Source: Gavia stellata
Lineage: Eukaryota > Chordata > Aves > Gaviiformes > Gaviidae
Length of the DNA: 64,000 nucleotides
NCBI RefSeq assembly: GCF_030936135.1
Contig: NC_082595.1
Coordinates: 109,446,334 to 109,510,333 of the forward strand
Direction: 5' to 3'
The translations under genes and the position numbers were made by a program. How positions within the stretch are numbered: position 1 is the stretch's first letter; each line of letters begins with the position of its first letter. Shown here in pieces: positions 11,351-22,025 of this stretch. The notes below the pieces were generated by a model, which ran no database searches, was not told the DNA's origin, and worked only from the letters and a program-made list of their open reading frames with translations.

Positions 11351-12245
11351 TGACATAGATTCTTGTGGGAGGGTTGTAGGAGTGAGTGGGGATCTGTGCA
11401 ACCCCAAGAGCTGTGTCCACATCAGCTAGGGTCTTTCCTCACATCCACCAGCAGCTCCCACCCTGCTGTCGAGGTCCCGTACCCAGCACAGCAGGTTCCC
11501 ACTGACTTTCCAGGATTCTTTCCTTCACATTCATTCATGTATCATTTAACTGAACATTTAGCAGCCACCATGAACACCCTTTATCTCAGTAGCCCAAAGC
11601 TATTCCACTGTCCCATGGGTCCCTTTGCCCAGAACATCTTGAACAAGACTGATGGTGTTGTGGAAGGTCACCCCATGAGTTTAATATAGTAGAGATAGAG
11701 GAGAAACAGCAAGAAAAGGAGAAAGATCAATGGACAAATGATATTTTCTGCTACTAATGTTATGACATGGCTTACATGGAAGCAGTGAACTGGAGATGTT
11801 GATATATATGTGCATTTGAATATCAGCTCATAAACGCATGCAGCAATCAATATGTTATTTCCATAACATCTGATGAAACTTCAAATAAAAGCTGAGATAA
11901 AGCCCTTCTTATAATTTTGAAACATAAGAAGGTTTATAATAGCCCTCATGTTCTTGCAGACCCCATGCTAGCTGATTATTTTGTCAGCTTGGAGGAGACA
12001 AGGAGGGAAACCTTATCTGCTTTTTTGAAACCGGTTGCTGCTGCCTGTACCAGGCAAAGTCCAGGCAGTTCATACTAAGCCACCGCAGCCTGTGTCCGCT
12101 GTGCAGTGGGGTGTCACAAGATGTGTGGCATGAGGATAACGGTGAAGATTGCAACAGCCCCCAGGAGGTACCTCAGCCTCTCCCATTGCCGCAGGGAGGG
12201 ACGAGGTGCAACCCCACCATCCTAATGCAGATGGGTCACTTTCTG

Positions 12246-12416
12246 ATTGGCCAAGGGGAGATGTGGCCATGAGAATAAGCATGTCTCACCCACCGGCAAT
12301 GGTATAAAACCAGGGTGTTTTGGGCAAAGAGGTATTCCTTGACCTCAAGGGCATCTGGATGCAAGTGATTCTGGCGTGTTTGTTGCTGTCTGAAGACCAA
12401 GACCTTCCCTCATCAG
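12246..12416 (+). promoter_or_regulatory. Promoter and non-coding exon 1 of copy 3
   Basis: Inverted CCAAT box 12246-12250 and TATAAAA 12303-12309, arranged as in copies 1 and 2. The exon ends ...CATCAG at 12416, but the bases that follow are GCAAGT, so the donor at the homologous position is a GC-type donor; a GT four bases further on is the alternative. Neither choice affects the coding frame. Confidence 0.75.
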
Positions 12417-13386
12417 GCAAGTAACTATGGGGTCTCTTCCAGGCTGGCCACCCATTCAGTCTCTCCGTTCAAGTCCCGTCATAGTGGAACCATCTAAATG
12501 ACAAACTGTTGGATGGATCTGTTCACGTAATGACATCATCTGAGTTTTCTAGGGAAAAAAGTAAATTGAAAATATGAATTCCTTCTCATTAGAGCTTCGA
12601 ATCTGCTGAAACTAGATCCAGGGCTTCCCCAGCACAGGAGAGAGAGGAAAGTTTCTGTGATGTTTGAAGGGGGACACCAGGATCTTGTGTTCTGGGGAAA
12701 TGGGAACTCTATAAATTCTCCTAACTGGGGAGCTCCTGCACAAAATAATTTTGTGACCATAGCTTTACTATTGCTTTTGCATTCAGCATTGGCACAAGCA
12801 TCTCTGAAGCGTGCAAACCTTCTCCACTTTGACTGTTGGTAAGGAGATGCAGAAGCAAGACAGCACAGGCACTGGGCATAACCGTTACATGATGAGCATA
12901 CTTGAAAGCATACCTAGTCTATCCCTTTGATTCTGTCTCCCTAGAAACATATTTAGGTCTGTTTTAGAGACAAGTGTGCCATCGGAAGGCCCAAGGTACT
13001 TCCAAAGTTAAGTTCTCTGACTGCATTCTCTAAATATCACCAGCTGCTTTTTTACTTAAAACAGCACAGATCACCAGACTGTGATCTACAGATCTACAGT
13101 CTGTGCTTGGGAGAAAACATAAGGAAGATAACTGAAAAATATGTGTTTAAGTACTGCGTTGCCTGAAACTTCCTGAATGAAGTTGCTATTCATGAAGTTG
13201 CACAGGTAGCCGTTGTTCTTGTGAATAGGTTACAGACAACACCATCTTCTTTTGTTCAGGATAATACGTCTGCAGTTTGGTATACCACTGCGCCAAGGCT
13301 TCTACACCACCCGGGGTCCCCCATGCCCTTGTTGCCTTGGTGTCTGCCCGCTGCAGCCCCGTGAAGACCTGGGCCAGGCGTGAGCC

Positions 13387-14882
13387 ATGAAGATCCTGTA
13401 CCTGCTCTTCCCCTTGTTCCTCCTGGTGTTCCAGGGTGCTGCAGGTGAGAGGGAAAGAGGGGAGATGAGTGAGGTGTGAACCGCTGTCAGTGGGGTCTTC
13501 CATGTCCTGGGAAATGACCATATTTTTTAGAGATGCTCGGAGAAGGGAATGGTTTAGCGGCTTTGCTCCAGCATGAAAAATCATGCAACGGGATATACCA
13601 AAGGATGCTCTCACAATGCCCCTTCCTCTGAGAATAGAGGGGCTGGTGTGGAGAGAGCCATCCAGGAACCCGCTTGGCTCCTTCTGTGGGTTAGGGAGGG
13701 ATTGAGCTCCGGGCTCCACCTTGGGTATTGAGCTGCTGTTCTGGGGGGTGTCTCCAGATGAGCTCCCATTGCAATCGCTGAAGTCTCAGCCTATGCAGTA
13801 TAGCCTGCTCACCCAAAAAATGGATGGGGAAGATGTTGTCTAATCACAGATACTTAGCACCTTTTGAGGACCCCCAGATGTGTGTGATTCTGAGATAGCA
13901 AAGCCCTCTACCCCAGGCTGGATGAGCTAGCCAAGGCTTTATGGAAGAGCTGCTCCTTCTACAGGGACAGTGGGAGGACAGAAAATATCCCTTTGTATCA
14001 CAAAGGGCCAGGGATACTTGTGCCTCAGGGCTTTGGCTGATATTCCTTCTAGGTAGTTAACTTGCTATTGAAGGTGCAATTATGGTCATTTTAATACTTG
14101 GCCCACAAAGTGGGTTGAAATCCTAGTGGAGTGCAGCTGTTCTGGAATTACAGAGTATTCTCCCAAATTATCTTTTCCTTTCAATTGTTTCTCTGTACAG
14201 GTGTATCTCTGGCTCCAGGAAATGAAGGTCAATGTAAGCAGGAAGGGGGATTCTGTAGTTTTTTGACATGCTATCACCCTTATCACATCTTTGGAAGGTG
14301 TTCAACATTTATGGTTTGCTGCAAAAGGTGAGTTCTAAAGTCAAACATTCAGGAATTGGCCCTCTGTTTTCTTGGCTGAAATAGATCTTCTCTTCCCTTT
14401 ACTTCCACACTGCTGGATAACAGCCTCCTGCATCCATGTTGAGAGGCAGAGGCCAGGGAAGGAGGGTTAAACTCCCTTGGTAAAGCTGCTTGAACCTGCC
14501 CTGTGTGGGCTGAAGAAGCCCAAATTCGGCCAGCATCTTCCCAGTCCCCCTCAGCCCCGTAAGACCAGACTGGGGGTTTTCATGAAGACTTTACCATACT
14601 GTTGGAAAGTGAAGTTTGATCTTTGTGTAGTGTGGGGCACAGGACCGTCTCCTTGAGGTTTCTGAAGAGCCTTGGGTTCAAGGCTGCAACCACTAAGGAA
14701 AGCACAGGTCCAACTCATCTGCAATAAGGACTGGAGTTTATCTGAGGAGGGGTTGTCCAGTAATTCCCTACAGGTCCTTATAATAGGAGAAATGGCAGAG
14801 AGACTGGAGGAAACAAAGAAGGAACGTAAGAAATAAGTATTGGTGGCCACATATTGTGCTTTGTTTGCGCAGGAAATGGTGA
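13387..14882 (+). CDS. Beta-defensin, AvBD1/AvBD3-type copy 3, three coding exons
   Basis: Coding exons are 13387-13444 (signal peptide MKILYLLFPLFLLVFQGAAG), 14201-14327 and 14873-14882, with acceptors CTGTACAG and GCGCAG and donor AAAAG|GTGAGT. The product is 64 aa with stop TGA at 14880-14882. Cysteines are spaced 6-4-9-5-CC, as in copy 2, but most residues between them differ (for example CKQEGGFC and CYHPYHIFGRC). It ends CCKRKW, without the final glycine of AvBD1; the AvBD3 of penguins (spheniscin) also ends in W, as I remember it. Several histidines and tyrosines lie in the third loop. It is a secreted antimicrobial peptide by family. I leave the symbol blank because AvBD1-like and AvBD3-like are both defensible. 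Confidence 0.88.
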
Positions 14883-15091
14883 TGAATCCCTGGACTTTCC
14901 AAGCAGAATGTCCCCCTCGCTTCTGGATCCTGGAACCAGTTCCTGACATCCTCTCCCCTCCCTGCATCTGCTATCCTCAGGTGGTGTGACAGCGGGAGTG
15001 GAAATGCTGCTCCTGCTGGTTGCTTGTGGGCTGGAGACATCCCGTCATGAGCCTGGTGTAGTTTGGGCAGAGGCTGCTTTTTCCCGGCTTC

Positions 15092-15097
15092 AATAAA
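15092..15097 (+). terminator. Poly(A) signal of copy 3
   Basis: AATAAA in the conserved context CAATAAAGACG. A CR1 element begins only 13 bases later, so the native downstream element of the polyadenylation site has been displaced. Confidence 0.78.
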
Positions 15098-15109
15098 GAC
15101 GCGTAGTTT

Positions 15110-16009
15110 CACAGAATCACAGACTGGTTGAGGCTGGAAGGGACCTCTGAACATCATCTGGTCCAGACCCCCTGCTCAAGCTGGCCACCCAGAGCTGCTT
15201 GCTGAGGACTGTGTCCAGATGGCTTTTGAATATCTCCAAGGATGGAGACTCCACAACCTCTCTCGACAACCTGTGCCAGTGCTCAGTCACCCTCACAATA
15301 AAAAAGTGTTTCCTGATGTTCAGAGGAACCTCTTGTGTTTCATCGTGGGCCCATGGCCTCTGGTCCTGGCGCTGGGCACCACTGAAAAGAGCCTGGCTCC
15401 GTCCTCTTTGCACCCTCCCTTCAGGTATTTATATACATTAATAAGATCCCCCCGGAGCCTTCTCTTCTCCAGGCTGAACGGTCCAGGCTCTCTCAGTCTT
15501 TCCTCACAGGAGAGATGCTCCAGTCCCTTCATCATCTTGGTGGTCCTTCGTTTGACTCTCTCCAATATGTCCATGTCTGTTTTGGACTGGGGAGCCCAGA
15601 ACTGGACACAGTACTCCAGGTGTGGCCTCATGAGCGCTGAGTAGAGGGGAAAGATCACCTCCCTCGACCGCCTGGCAATACTTGGTCTAACAGAGGCCAG
15701 GATACCTTCAGGATAGCTTTCTTTGCTGCAAGGGCCCATTGCTGGCTTACGTTCAGCCTGGTGTCCACTAGGATCCCCAGGTCCTTTCCTGAAAAGCTGC
15801 TTTCCATCTGGGTGGCCCCAGTGTCTACTGGTGCATGGGGTTGTTCCTCCCCAGGTGCAGGACATTGCACTTCCCCGTGTTGAACTTCATGAGGTTCCTG
15901 TCAGCCCATTTCCCCAGCCTGTCGAGGTCCCTTGGCTGGCAACACAAACCCCCGGTGTATCAGCCACTCTTCCCAGTTTGGTGTCACCTGCAAGCTTGCT
16001 GAGGGTAAC
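15110..16009 (-). mobile_element. CR1 LINE, reverse orientation, next to the copy 3 poly(A) site
   Basis: Read on the minus strand, this is a 5'-truncated CR1 of about 900 bp. The + strand begins with the reversed CR1 3' end (CACAGAATCACAGACTGG, then the GGTTGAGGCTGGAAGGGACC motif) and continues into the reverse-transcriptase C-terminal region (minus-strand frame 15320-15865, motif [17 protein letters not shown]). The frame is interrupted, so it is a dead copy. It differs in sequence from the CR1 at 1086-1740 and belongs to another subfamily. Confidence 0.92.
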
Positions 16010-16629
16010 CTGTATCTTAAATTTTCCTGATTTCCAGGGAAGAAACAGGATGCCTCCTCCTCTTTTCCCATCTGGAGACCATATGAGACCAGCCCTGCTG
16101 CTCTCTGCTACTAGGCACTAACCTCAGCCCTTCTACAAACCGACACGCAAATCTGTGCTGCAGCTGAAGACGAACGTTGAGTGTGACCAAAATACTTGTC
16201 AGGGAGCAGCGAGGACAGGCTGTTCTACCAGGGAATTCTGGCTTCGCAGCAACGAGGCAGCTCCAGGTTTAAACCAGGAAGGCAGGTCAGCAAGGTGTAC
16301 AGCCGGGATCAAAGCTGGCAAAGGGCCAAGGAAAAGAAATTGGGCTTAAAAGAGGCTCCCAAGTGATGTTTGGGAGAGTCCTGCTTATCACAGCCCTTTC
16401 TCATGCAGCACTGTTACTCGAGGCTGCGTAGTGGCTCCATGTGAATCCTGGCTTTGAAAACAGGCAGCTAAACCTCTGAAAGAGGTGGGGTGAGCACAGG
16501 GCATTCCCTGTATGTCTCTTGAGAGATGACCCCTGGACTCGGGGGTCCCATGGCTTGGGGCTTTTCCTAGGAGGGGCGTTCAGCTTTGTCAAGATGGGAA
16601 GTTAACTGTATCTCTGTGCTGTACTTGAT

Positions 16630-16684
16630 CACAGAATCACTACGGTTGGAAAAGACCTGTAAGGTCATCAAGTCCAACCATTGA
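16630..16684 (-). mobile_element. CR1 3'-end fragment
   Basis: A short reversed CR1 3' terminus: CACAGAATCACTACGGTTGG followed by AAAAGACCTGTAAGGTCATCAAGTCCAACC-type sequence. It is the complement of the 3' ends seen at 1685-1740 and 19010-19066. Confidence 0.8.
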
Positions 16685-17035
16685 TGGTATGTATGAGTCT
16701 GCTTTTGAGTAAGGTAGAAAATGAAAACCTCTTCTGAGCCTTCTGCTCCATAACTCCATCACCGGGTAAAGTTTTGCTGCCAAGTGATCTCCCTGAAGAC
16801 AAAAGTGCAAACACTTTTTTAATGTGGTGCATTTTGGAAAAATAGTCAGCATAGAGCCATCTTCATAGCAAGTGAGAGCTGGATTAAGTCACCCAGTGAA
16901 AAATGATGGAAGCAAATGCCAACAGAAGCCTAGCATCTCTGCCAAGTGCTGCATACCCAGCTGAAACATTGGCGATGGCTGAGGGTGGCCTCCTTGGAAA
17001 GACAAGTCTTCACCAGAACAACCAGACTCACTTCT

Positions 17036-17590
17036 TATGAACACATATGTTCATGGATACACACACATACTTACCCACAGGTGGATCACAATCACGGAGG
17101 CATTTTGTAGAAAGGATGAGGTCAGCCCATTGCCAGAGAGCAGCCAGTCTAACCTCAGGTTATCTCCAGATGGGTGGAGAGGAGAGGACTCCCTGCTCAC
17201 TCCCTGCAGGACTACCCATCTGATCCATGGGACCCCTTTGAGATGTCACCTTGAGGGGGAGCTGGACAGCCAGCCTGGGAGTTCTATTTCCTTCTAAGGT
17301 CTACAAAGCTGTCTTTGGGGGTTGCCCATGGGATCAGCCCAAGTGCTGATGAGGGCAAGGGAGGTCCCTCCCTGCTGCGTGGTGGGATGGGGCATGGAGC
17401 AGCACAGCTCCCAGCAGGGCCTCCAACAAGGAGGGTTACAGCGTGCTGGAGCAAGATGAGGAGGAGCCTAGGGCCTCCCGGATGGGTAGTGACCACCCAA
17501 GGGACACACTGCCCAGCACAGACCTCCATAAATACCTGCTGCTGCCTGTGGCTGCCAGGGACAAGGACCAGGACAGGGGTGACATTTGGC
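17036..17590 (-). repeat. Inverted repeat arm C
   Basis: Reverse complement of arm A at 10425-11040, with moderate divergence and some insertions or deletions. The two arms enclose the whole of copy 3 and its CR1. The open frames inside are shared DNA, not recognisable genes. From 17600 to about 18380 I see nothing identifiable. Confidence 0.75.
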
Positions 17591-18384
17591 CATTCATAGC
17601 AAGCAATATCCTGTATACTGAGGACAGAATTTTTGTCAAGGTAAAGGTCGAGGCTTGAAAAGCATCAACAAGAAATTTCAGCTTTTGAATTGTAGAAAAA
17701 CCTCAGCTTGGTGGCCAGTTACCCACTAACTCCTGCCATGTTGAGAAATAACGATGTTTCCTGTCCTTTACTTCCATGGTGTGCACTTCATTCCCAGACA
17801 TAACCGTAAAAGGTTACATCGCCATCCGGTGCTGCTCGAGGGAATATTAAGCATTTGGACAAGTTCAGGCAGAACTGCAGGAGGTAAAAGAGGAGCTGAG
17901 ACAAGAAGAAACATTTCAGTACCAGATATTATGTGACTTGTGAAGTATGTATACCACGTCTTCCACAATATATATCACATGCAACACATTTGGGGGCATT
18001 CAGTTCCTCTGACTTAATTTGCGTGACTACAGATGCGGTGGTGGCTAGACTCCCATCACAGTCAATAGAGTCAGGAGAACCAACAGACCAGTGTGGACAG
18101 CTTCAGTTGCTTGAATGTTGGCAGTATTGCCACTTCTAGTGCTGTGTGATCTTCTGCCTGGTCTCCATGTGCTCTTGAGGAAGAGTCAAGACCTCTTGCA
18201 AGTCCTGTCTATTACAGGACTGTAAAAATTAAAATCTGTAATTTTAAATGTCATAAATCAGATCTTCTAAGGACCTTCTGTGTATAGTTCATTAACACCA
18301 TCGAACACTGTTTAGTGTAGGAAATCCTAAAAGGAACAGCAGGCTAGATGTTACATTTTCATAATGTATTTGGTCTAAAAGTGA

Positions 18385-18483
18385 ATATAATATAGTATAA
18401 TATAGTGTAGTGTAGTGTAGTATAGTATAGTATAGTGTAGTATAATATAATATAATATAATATAATATAATATAATATAATAA
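18385..18483. repeat. Pentanucleotide microsatellite (TATAR)n
   Basis: About 100 bp made of five-base units TATAG, TGTAG and TATAA, ending in a pure run of TATAA units. It is expected to vary in length between individuals. Confidence 0.9.
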
Positions 18484-18671
18484 TCCTGCTTATCTTCTGG
18501 TTAAGGAATAATCACCAACTGTGGGTTTTGTAAGCTAACTGCACTTGCATTTCTCAGCAAAACTTACAACTTCTGTCATGATGACAGCTACAAACAACCT
18601 GATGCTTTATAGGCACAGATTTTCACTGCTTTTTCTCTGTTCTGGTGTCTTTTTTCCCCTCTTACTACAGA

Positions 18672-18768
18672 ATGATGGACTTGTTTTCAATCATAAGGCT
18701 CCTCTGCATTCTCTTTACTTTTCTCTTAGCAGTGTTAGAAAGCAAGTCTACAGCCTACACCAAAGAGA
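18672..18768 (+). pseudogene. Possible relic of a defensin-type signal exon, cut by CR1
   Basis: A pyrimidine-rich stretch ending CTTACTACAG precedes an ATG ATG start and a hydrophobic frame with [17 protein letters not shown]. From ATA at 18693 the codons run parallel to the AvBD2 signal exon (AvBD2: MKILCLLFSLLFLAL). No usable donor follows, and a CR1 begins about 35 bp further on, adding a run of unrelated residues. No matching six-cysteine exon was found. It may be a decayed AvBD signal exon or a chance hydrophobic frame. Confidence 0.3.
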
Positions 18769-19066
18769 GAGAGAGAGTAGTGAAACATTGGAATAGGCTG
18801 CCCAGGGAGGTGGTAGAGTCACCCTCCCTGGAGGTATTCAAGGAGCGTGTGGATGTGGCATTGTGGGATGTAGCTTGATGGACATGGTGCTGTGTGGTGT
18901 TGGGTGGGTTGTGGCTTCTTGTTGTTGTTGTGTGGCGTGGGTTTTGTGGTTTTTTTCTTTGTTTTTTTTGGGGGTTTTTTTGTTGTTGTGTTTTTTTTTT
19001 TTTTTCAGGTTGGACTCGATGATCTTACAGGTCTTTTCCAACCGTACTGATTCTGTGATTCTGTGA
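18769..19066 (+). mobile_element. CR1 LINE 3' fragment
   Basis: It starts at GAGAGAGTAGTGAAACATTGG, inside the last part of the CR1 ORF, runs through the same stop (DVALWDVA) and G/T-rich 3' UTR as the element at 1086-1740, and ends with ATTCTGTG repeats. The two are near-identical over the coding part and come from one recent subfamily. Confidence 0.92.
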
Positions 19067-20270
19067 AGAGGAAAAAAAATTAAATGAACACACAGAGGCA
19101 TTTTTCTAAAATCTGCCCAATCAGTTTTAATCTGCTTTTTGAGGGTGGACATAATCTAGCTGCTGTAAATGCACTGAGAAGAGGCCTGAAGTATGAGATT
19201 TTGCCTGAATGCATGGCCATGTTGCATGTTGGATGCCTCCTCTAGATATGTTCCCTCTGGGGGACAACAGTACCCTCTCAGCTCCCTTTGATGTGTGAGC
19301 AAGTGCTGCCAACTGTCTCACTGCACGACAGGGCCAGACTGTCAGCTAGCACCAGGCAGAGGGTCTGCAACTTGTCCAGGCATGCATTTTTCCAAACACC
19401 CATTTTCCAAAGACTTTGAATTATGTTAACTGTCGCCATGACTTGAGTATAGGAACTCATGCCACGGAGGATTAGAAGTTGGATGGGACACCTGAGGATA
19501 AGTTAGTTCCCTGCTAAGAAGTGCAAAGAAATAGTCATAGGACATATAAATGCCGCAATTTTGGCAAGCAAACAAAAATCCCCTCCTGAACAACATTTCA
19601 GAAATGTGTGTATCCCAACGGAGAACTGAAGGGAGTGTGCTATGTGGTGGAGGGAGTGGGAGAGGAGCTAATGAAGAGAGACCAGTATAAGCTGTTTTCC
19701 ATCTATTATCTTCTATGCATCCTCTCAGAGGGACAGGTGGGAAAAAAGCACAAAACTTACATCCATTGCTGTGAAATTACAGGACAAACAACTTCTGGAG
19801 AGAAAAGAACTGGCATAAATTGTTGCACTATTTAAAATATAAGATAGGCTTACACCTTTCCTGGGATGCTCACGGGCACCTTCCAGAAGCCAGAACATTG
19901 AGTCTCACACGCTGATGTTTTAATGGATGGTGGGTGTCTGGGTTTTTAGCTATTTCTAGTTCTCTTTCCCCAAGAAAAGGTGTCTCCATAGTAAGAAAAA
20001 AAGGATTTTGGCATCTGAACACATTCCCACAAAGGGAAGCTGAGTTCTTCCAGCCAGCCTATCTCTTGGTACTGGAGGGTCAGGTCTTCAGTCCATGTCT
20101 GTCTAGCCCTGGACAGCTGTATGTCTCAGAAAAGCTCAAGTTAAGGAGCAGTTGGCACTGTAAATTGTTGCCCTGTGGGGTTTGCGTGTCAAAACCCAGG
20201 TAGGATCATCGCCCTCTGCCCATGCAACAGACACCCATGTTTCGGTGTTGTGAATGCTAAGCAACAACAA
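19067..20270. other. No gene recognised, spacer to AvBD2
   Basis: One frame (19608-19835, +) is open for 75 codons after a TTTCAG acceptor-like site and contains cysteine pairs, but its spacing does not fit a defensin and it lacks a donor-compatible partner exon. Otherwise nothing is identifiable. Confidence 0.5.
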
Positions 20271-20276
20271 TTTATT
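20271..20276 (-). terminator. Poly(A) signal of AvBD2
   Basis: AATAAA on the minus strand (TTTATT on +), about 160 bp after the AvBD2 stop codon. Confidence 0.7.
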
Positions 20277-20433
20277 CAAAAGGAGGGAAAGCAATGCAGA
20301 ATACATGTGGATTTACTCTACATCATAAAGCTTTTTGCATTAAAAATGAAGGGTGCATGAGGCTTTATAGCAGGATCCGGTGGTTTTAGCAGTAAGGGGA
20401 ATCAAAGCAAATTCCTAGGTTTAGAAGAAATTT

Positions 20434-22025
20434 TCATTGCTCTTGAATGGACAGTTCATGAAATTTTTGTAGCTGCCATGGCCTGCACAAAGAAAAAAAA
20501 TAATTCAGATTATCTTTCTGCTTGTATTCCCTCCCTCCTTACTCTCAGTCCATGCATATTTTCCTCTTGGGAATAAATACTTTCCAAAATACCTGATGTC
20601 ATGTGTAGTCATGCTGGGACAGCCCTGTGCACTCATACCTATGAGTAGGAAGGGTGTTTTCCTACTACTTCAGAAAAAGCAGGGAATTAAATTGATATCC
20701 CTTGATACTGGGGTGAACGCATTCATTCCTGAGTGAAAATAGAAGACTACCTTTCATATGGTAATTTCTTTTTACAGCACCGTTGCACTTTTTGCTCACA
20801 TTTTACAGCACTCAGAGATCTGTGTTCGCCCTGCAGTGTCATTGAATTCCCCTCTGTTCCCCATACAGCACAGCAGCCCAGTTCTGCAAATACCAAACCC
20901 TGATATTTTGCTCTGGCATTGGAGTAAGGGGTCAAACAGAGCTGGGACAGCACAAGGCTGGCATCTCCGACCGTACTTTCTTCTTCTTGCTGGGGCAGAT
21001 CATGGTGCACATCTCAGGAGAAAGAGCACCGTGGAGCTCAACCTACTTCAATGCTTGGCTGTCCTCATGGTGCCATAGTTTTTTTTTCCTTATATCCAAT
21101 CTGAACATTCAATAGCACCTTGGGGTTAAGTACACAGACAAAATAGATCTGTCTGCTCATACTGCAGATAAGCCTTGGTGAATGTCAAACTCACGATTTG
21201 CAGCAGGAGCGGAACCCAAAGCAACTTCCAACTCTCAACAGGCCCAGGGGACACCTTCCAAAGTGACAGGACCCCTTTCTACAGAGAAACATGTCCCGCT
21301 GGGGTGACGACAAACCTGCAACAATAAGAAAAAATTTCCTTCCCTCTCATTCTGCAGGGCAGGGCAATGCAGTCATAATGACAGTAGGATTTCCCACGCG
21401 TTGAGCTGCCGTCACCACCAACTTACCTTAAGGACTGTTGCCCAGATTTGGCCGTGTTGAAAGGCCATGTAAGAGATGAGATTACAAAGCAGGTCTACAC
21501 CTTGCAGAGGTGGGGCCCTTAGCTCACGCTACATCTAAATGGGTGGCCTTAAAGTCCAGGTGGAGAATGATACAGACCTCCTGACTCATTGTCCTTTACC
21601 TTATGGAAAAGGGTCCAGAGGCGTTAATACTGTCTCCCAGCCAAAAACAGTTGGCCAGGCTTCATTTTCATCTGCATATGCACTACTGAGCGTGCTGTTA
21701 TCCAAAGTTCATGGCCACCACGGACACCATCTCAGGTGTCTAACACCAGAGCGTTTAGCACTATCTTTTTAGGAAGACACCAGAAGTGAAAAGTCACTTT
21801 TCTTCAGAAATCATAATTTCTCCACCTTTGAAAGAGTTTTCATAGGGGTGCATTTCACTAACTCCTGCTCAGTTTCTAGCAATTTTACCCAGTAGTGGTT
21901 AAAATGTGCTGGGAAGTTTACTTCAGGTGCACAAAAATCCCCTTCTAGCATCACTTTTCCATCTTACCTGGAGAAACCTGCAGTGCCAAGAAGAGGAGAG
22001 AAAAGAGCAGGCAAAGGATCTTCAT
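20434..22025 (-). CDS. AvBD2: Avian beta-defensin 2 (AvBD2), with lengthened C-terminus
   Basis: A secreted antimicrobial peptide, leukocyte-type in chicken. Minus-strand coding exons are 22025-21968 (signal MKILCLLFSLLFLALQVSPG), 21315-21195 and 20482-20434. Splice sites are TTGCAG|GTTTG, AAATC|GTGAGT and TGTGCAG|GCCATGG. The signal and mature part closely follow chicken AvBD2: LSSPQRDMF at the mature N-terminus, cysteine spacing 4-4-9-5-CC with the AvBD2-specific short first loop, and VGSCFGFRSCC. The C-terminus is unusual. Chicken ends CCKWPWNA; here the junction codon is TCG (Ser), then PW is kept but no stop follows, and the frame runs on as QLQKFHELSIQEQ to TGA at 20434-20436. The product is 75 aa instead of about 64. 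The tail has two acidic residues (a third pair-like QEQ end) and no cysteine. The 5' UTR part of exon 2 begins at 22046. Confidence 0.92.

Noticed and set aside
19608-19835. + frame with CVYPNGELKGVC and a CC near its end, considered as a partner of the 18.67 kb signal-like exon
   Set aside because: The cysteine spacing does not fit beta-defensins, the phase-1 reading of the exon gives an early stop, and no donor was found in the upstream exon.
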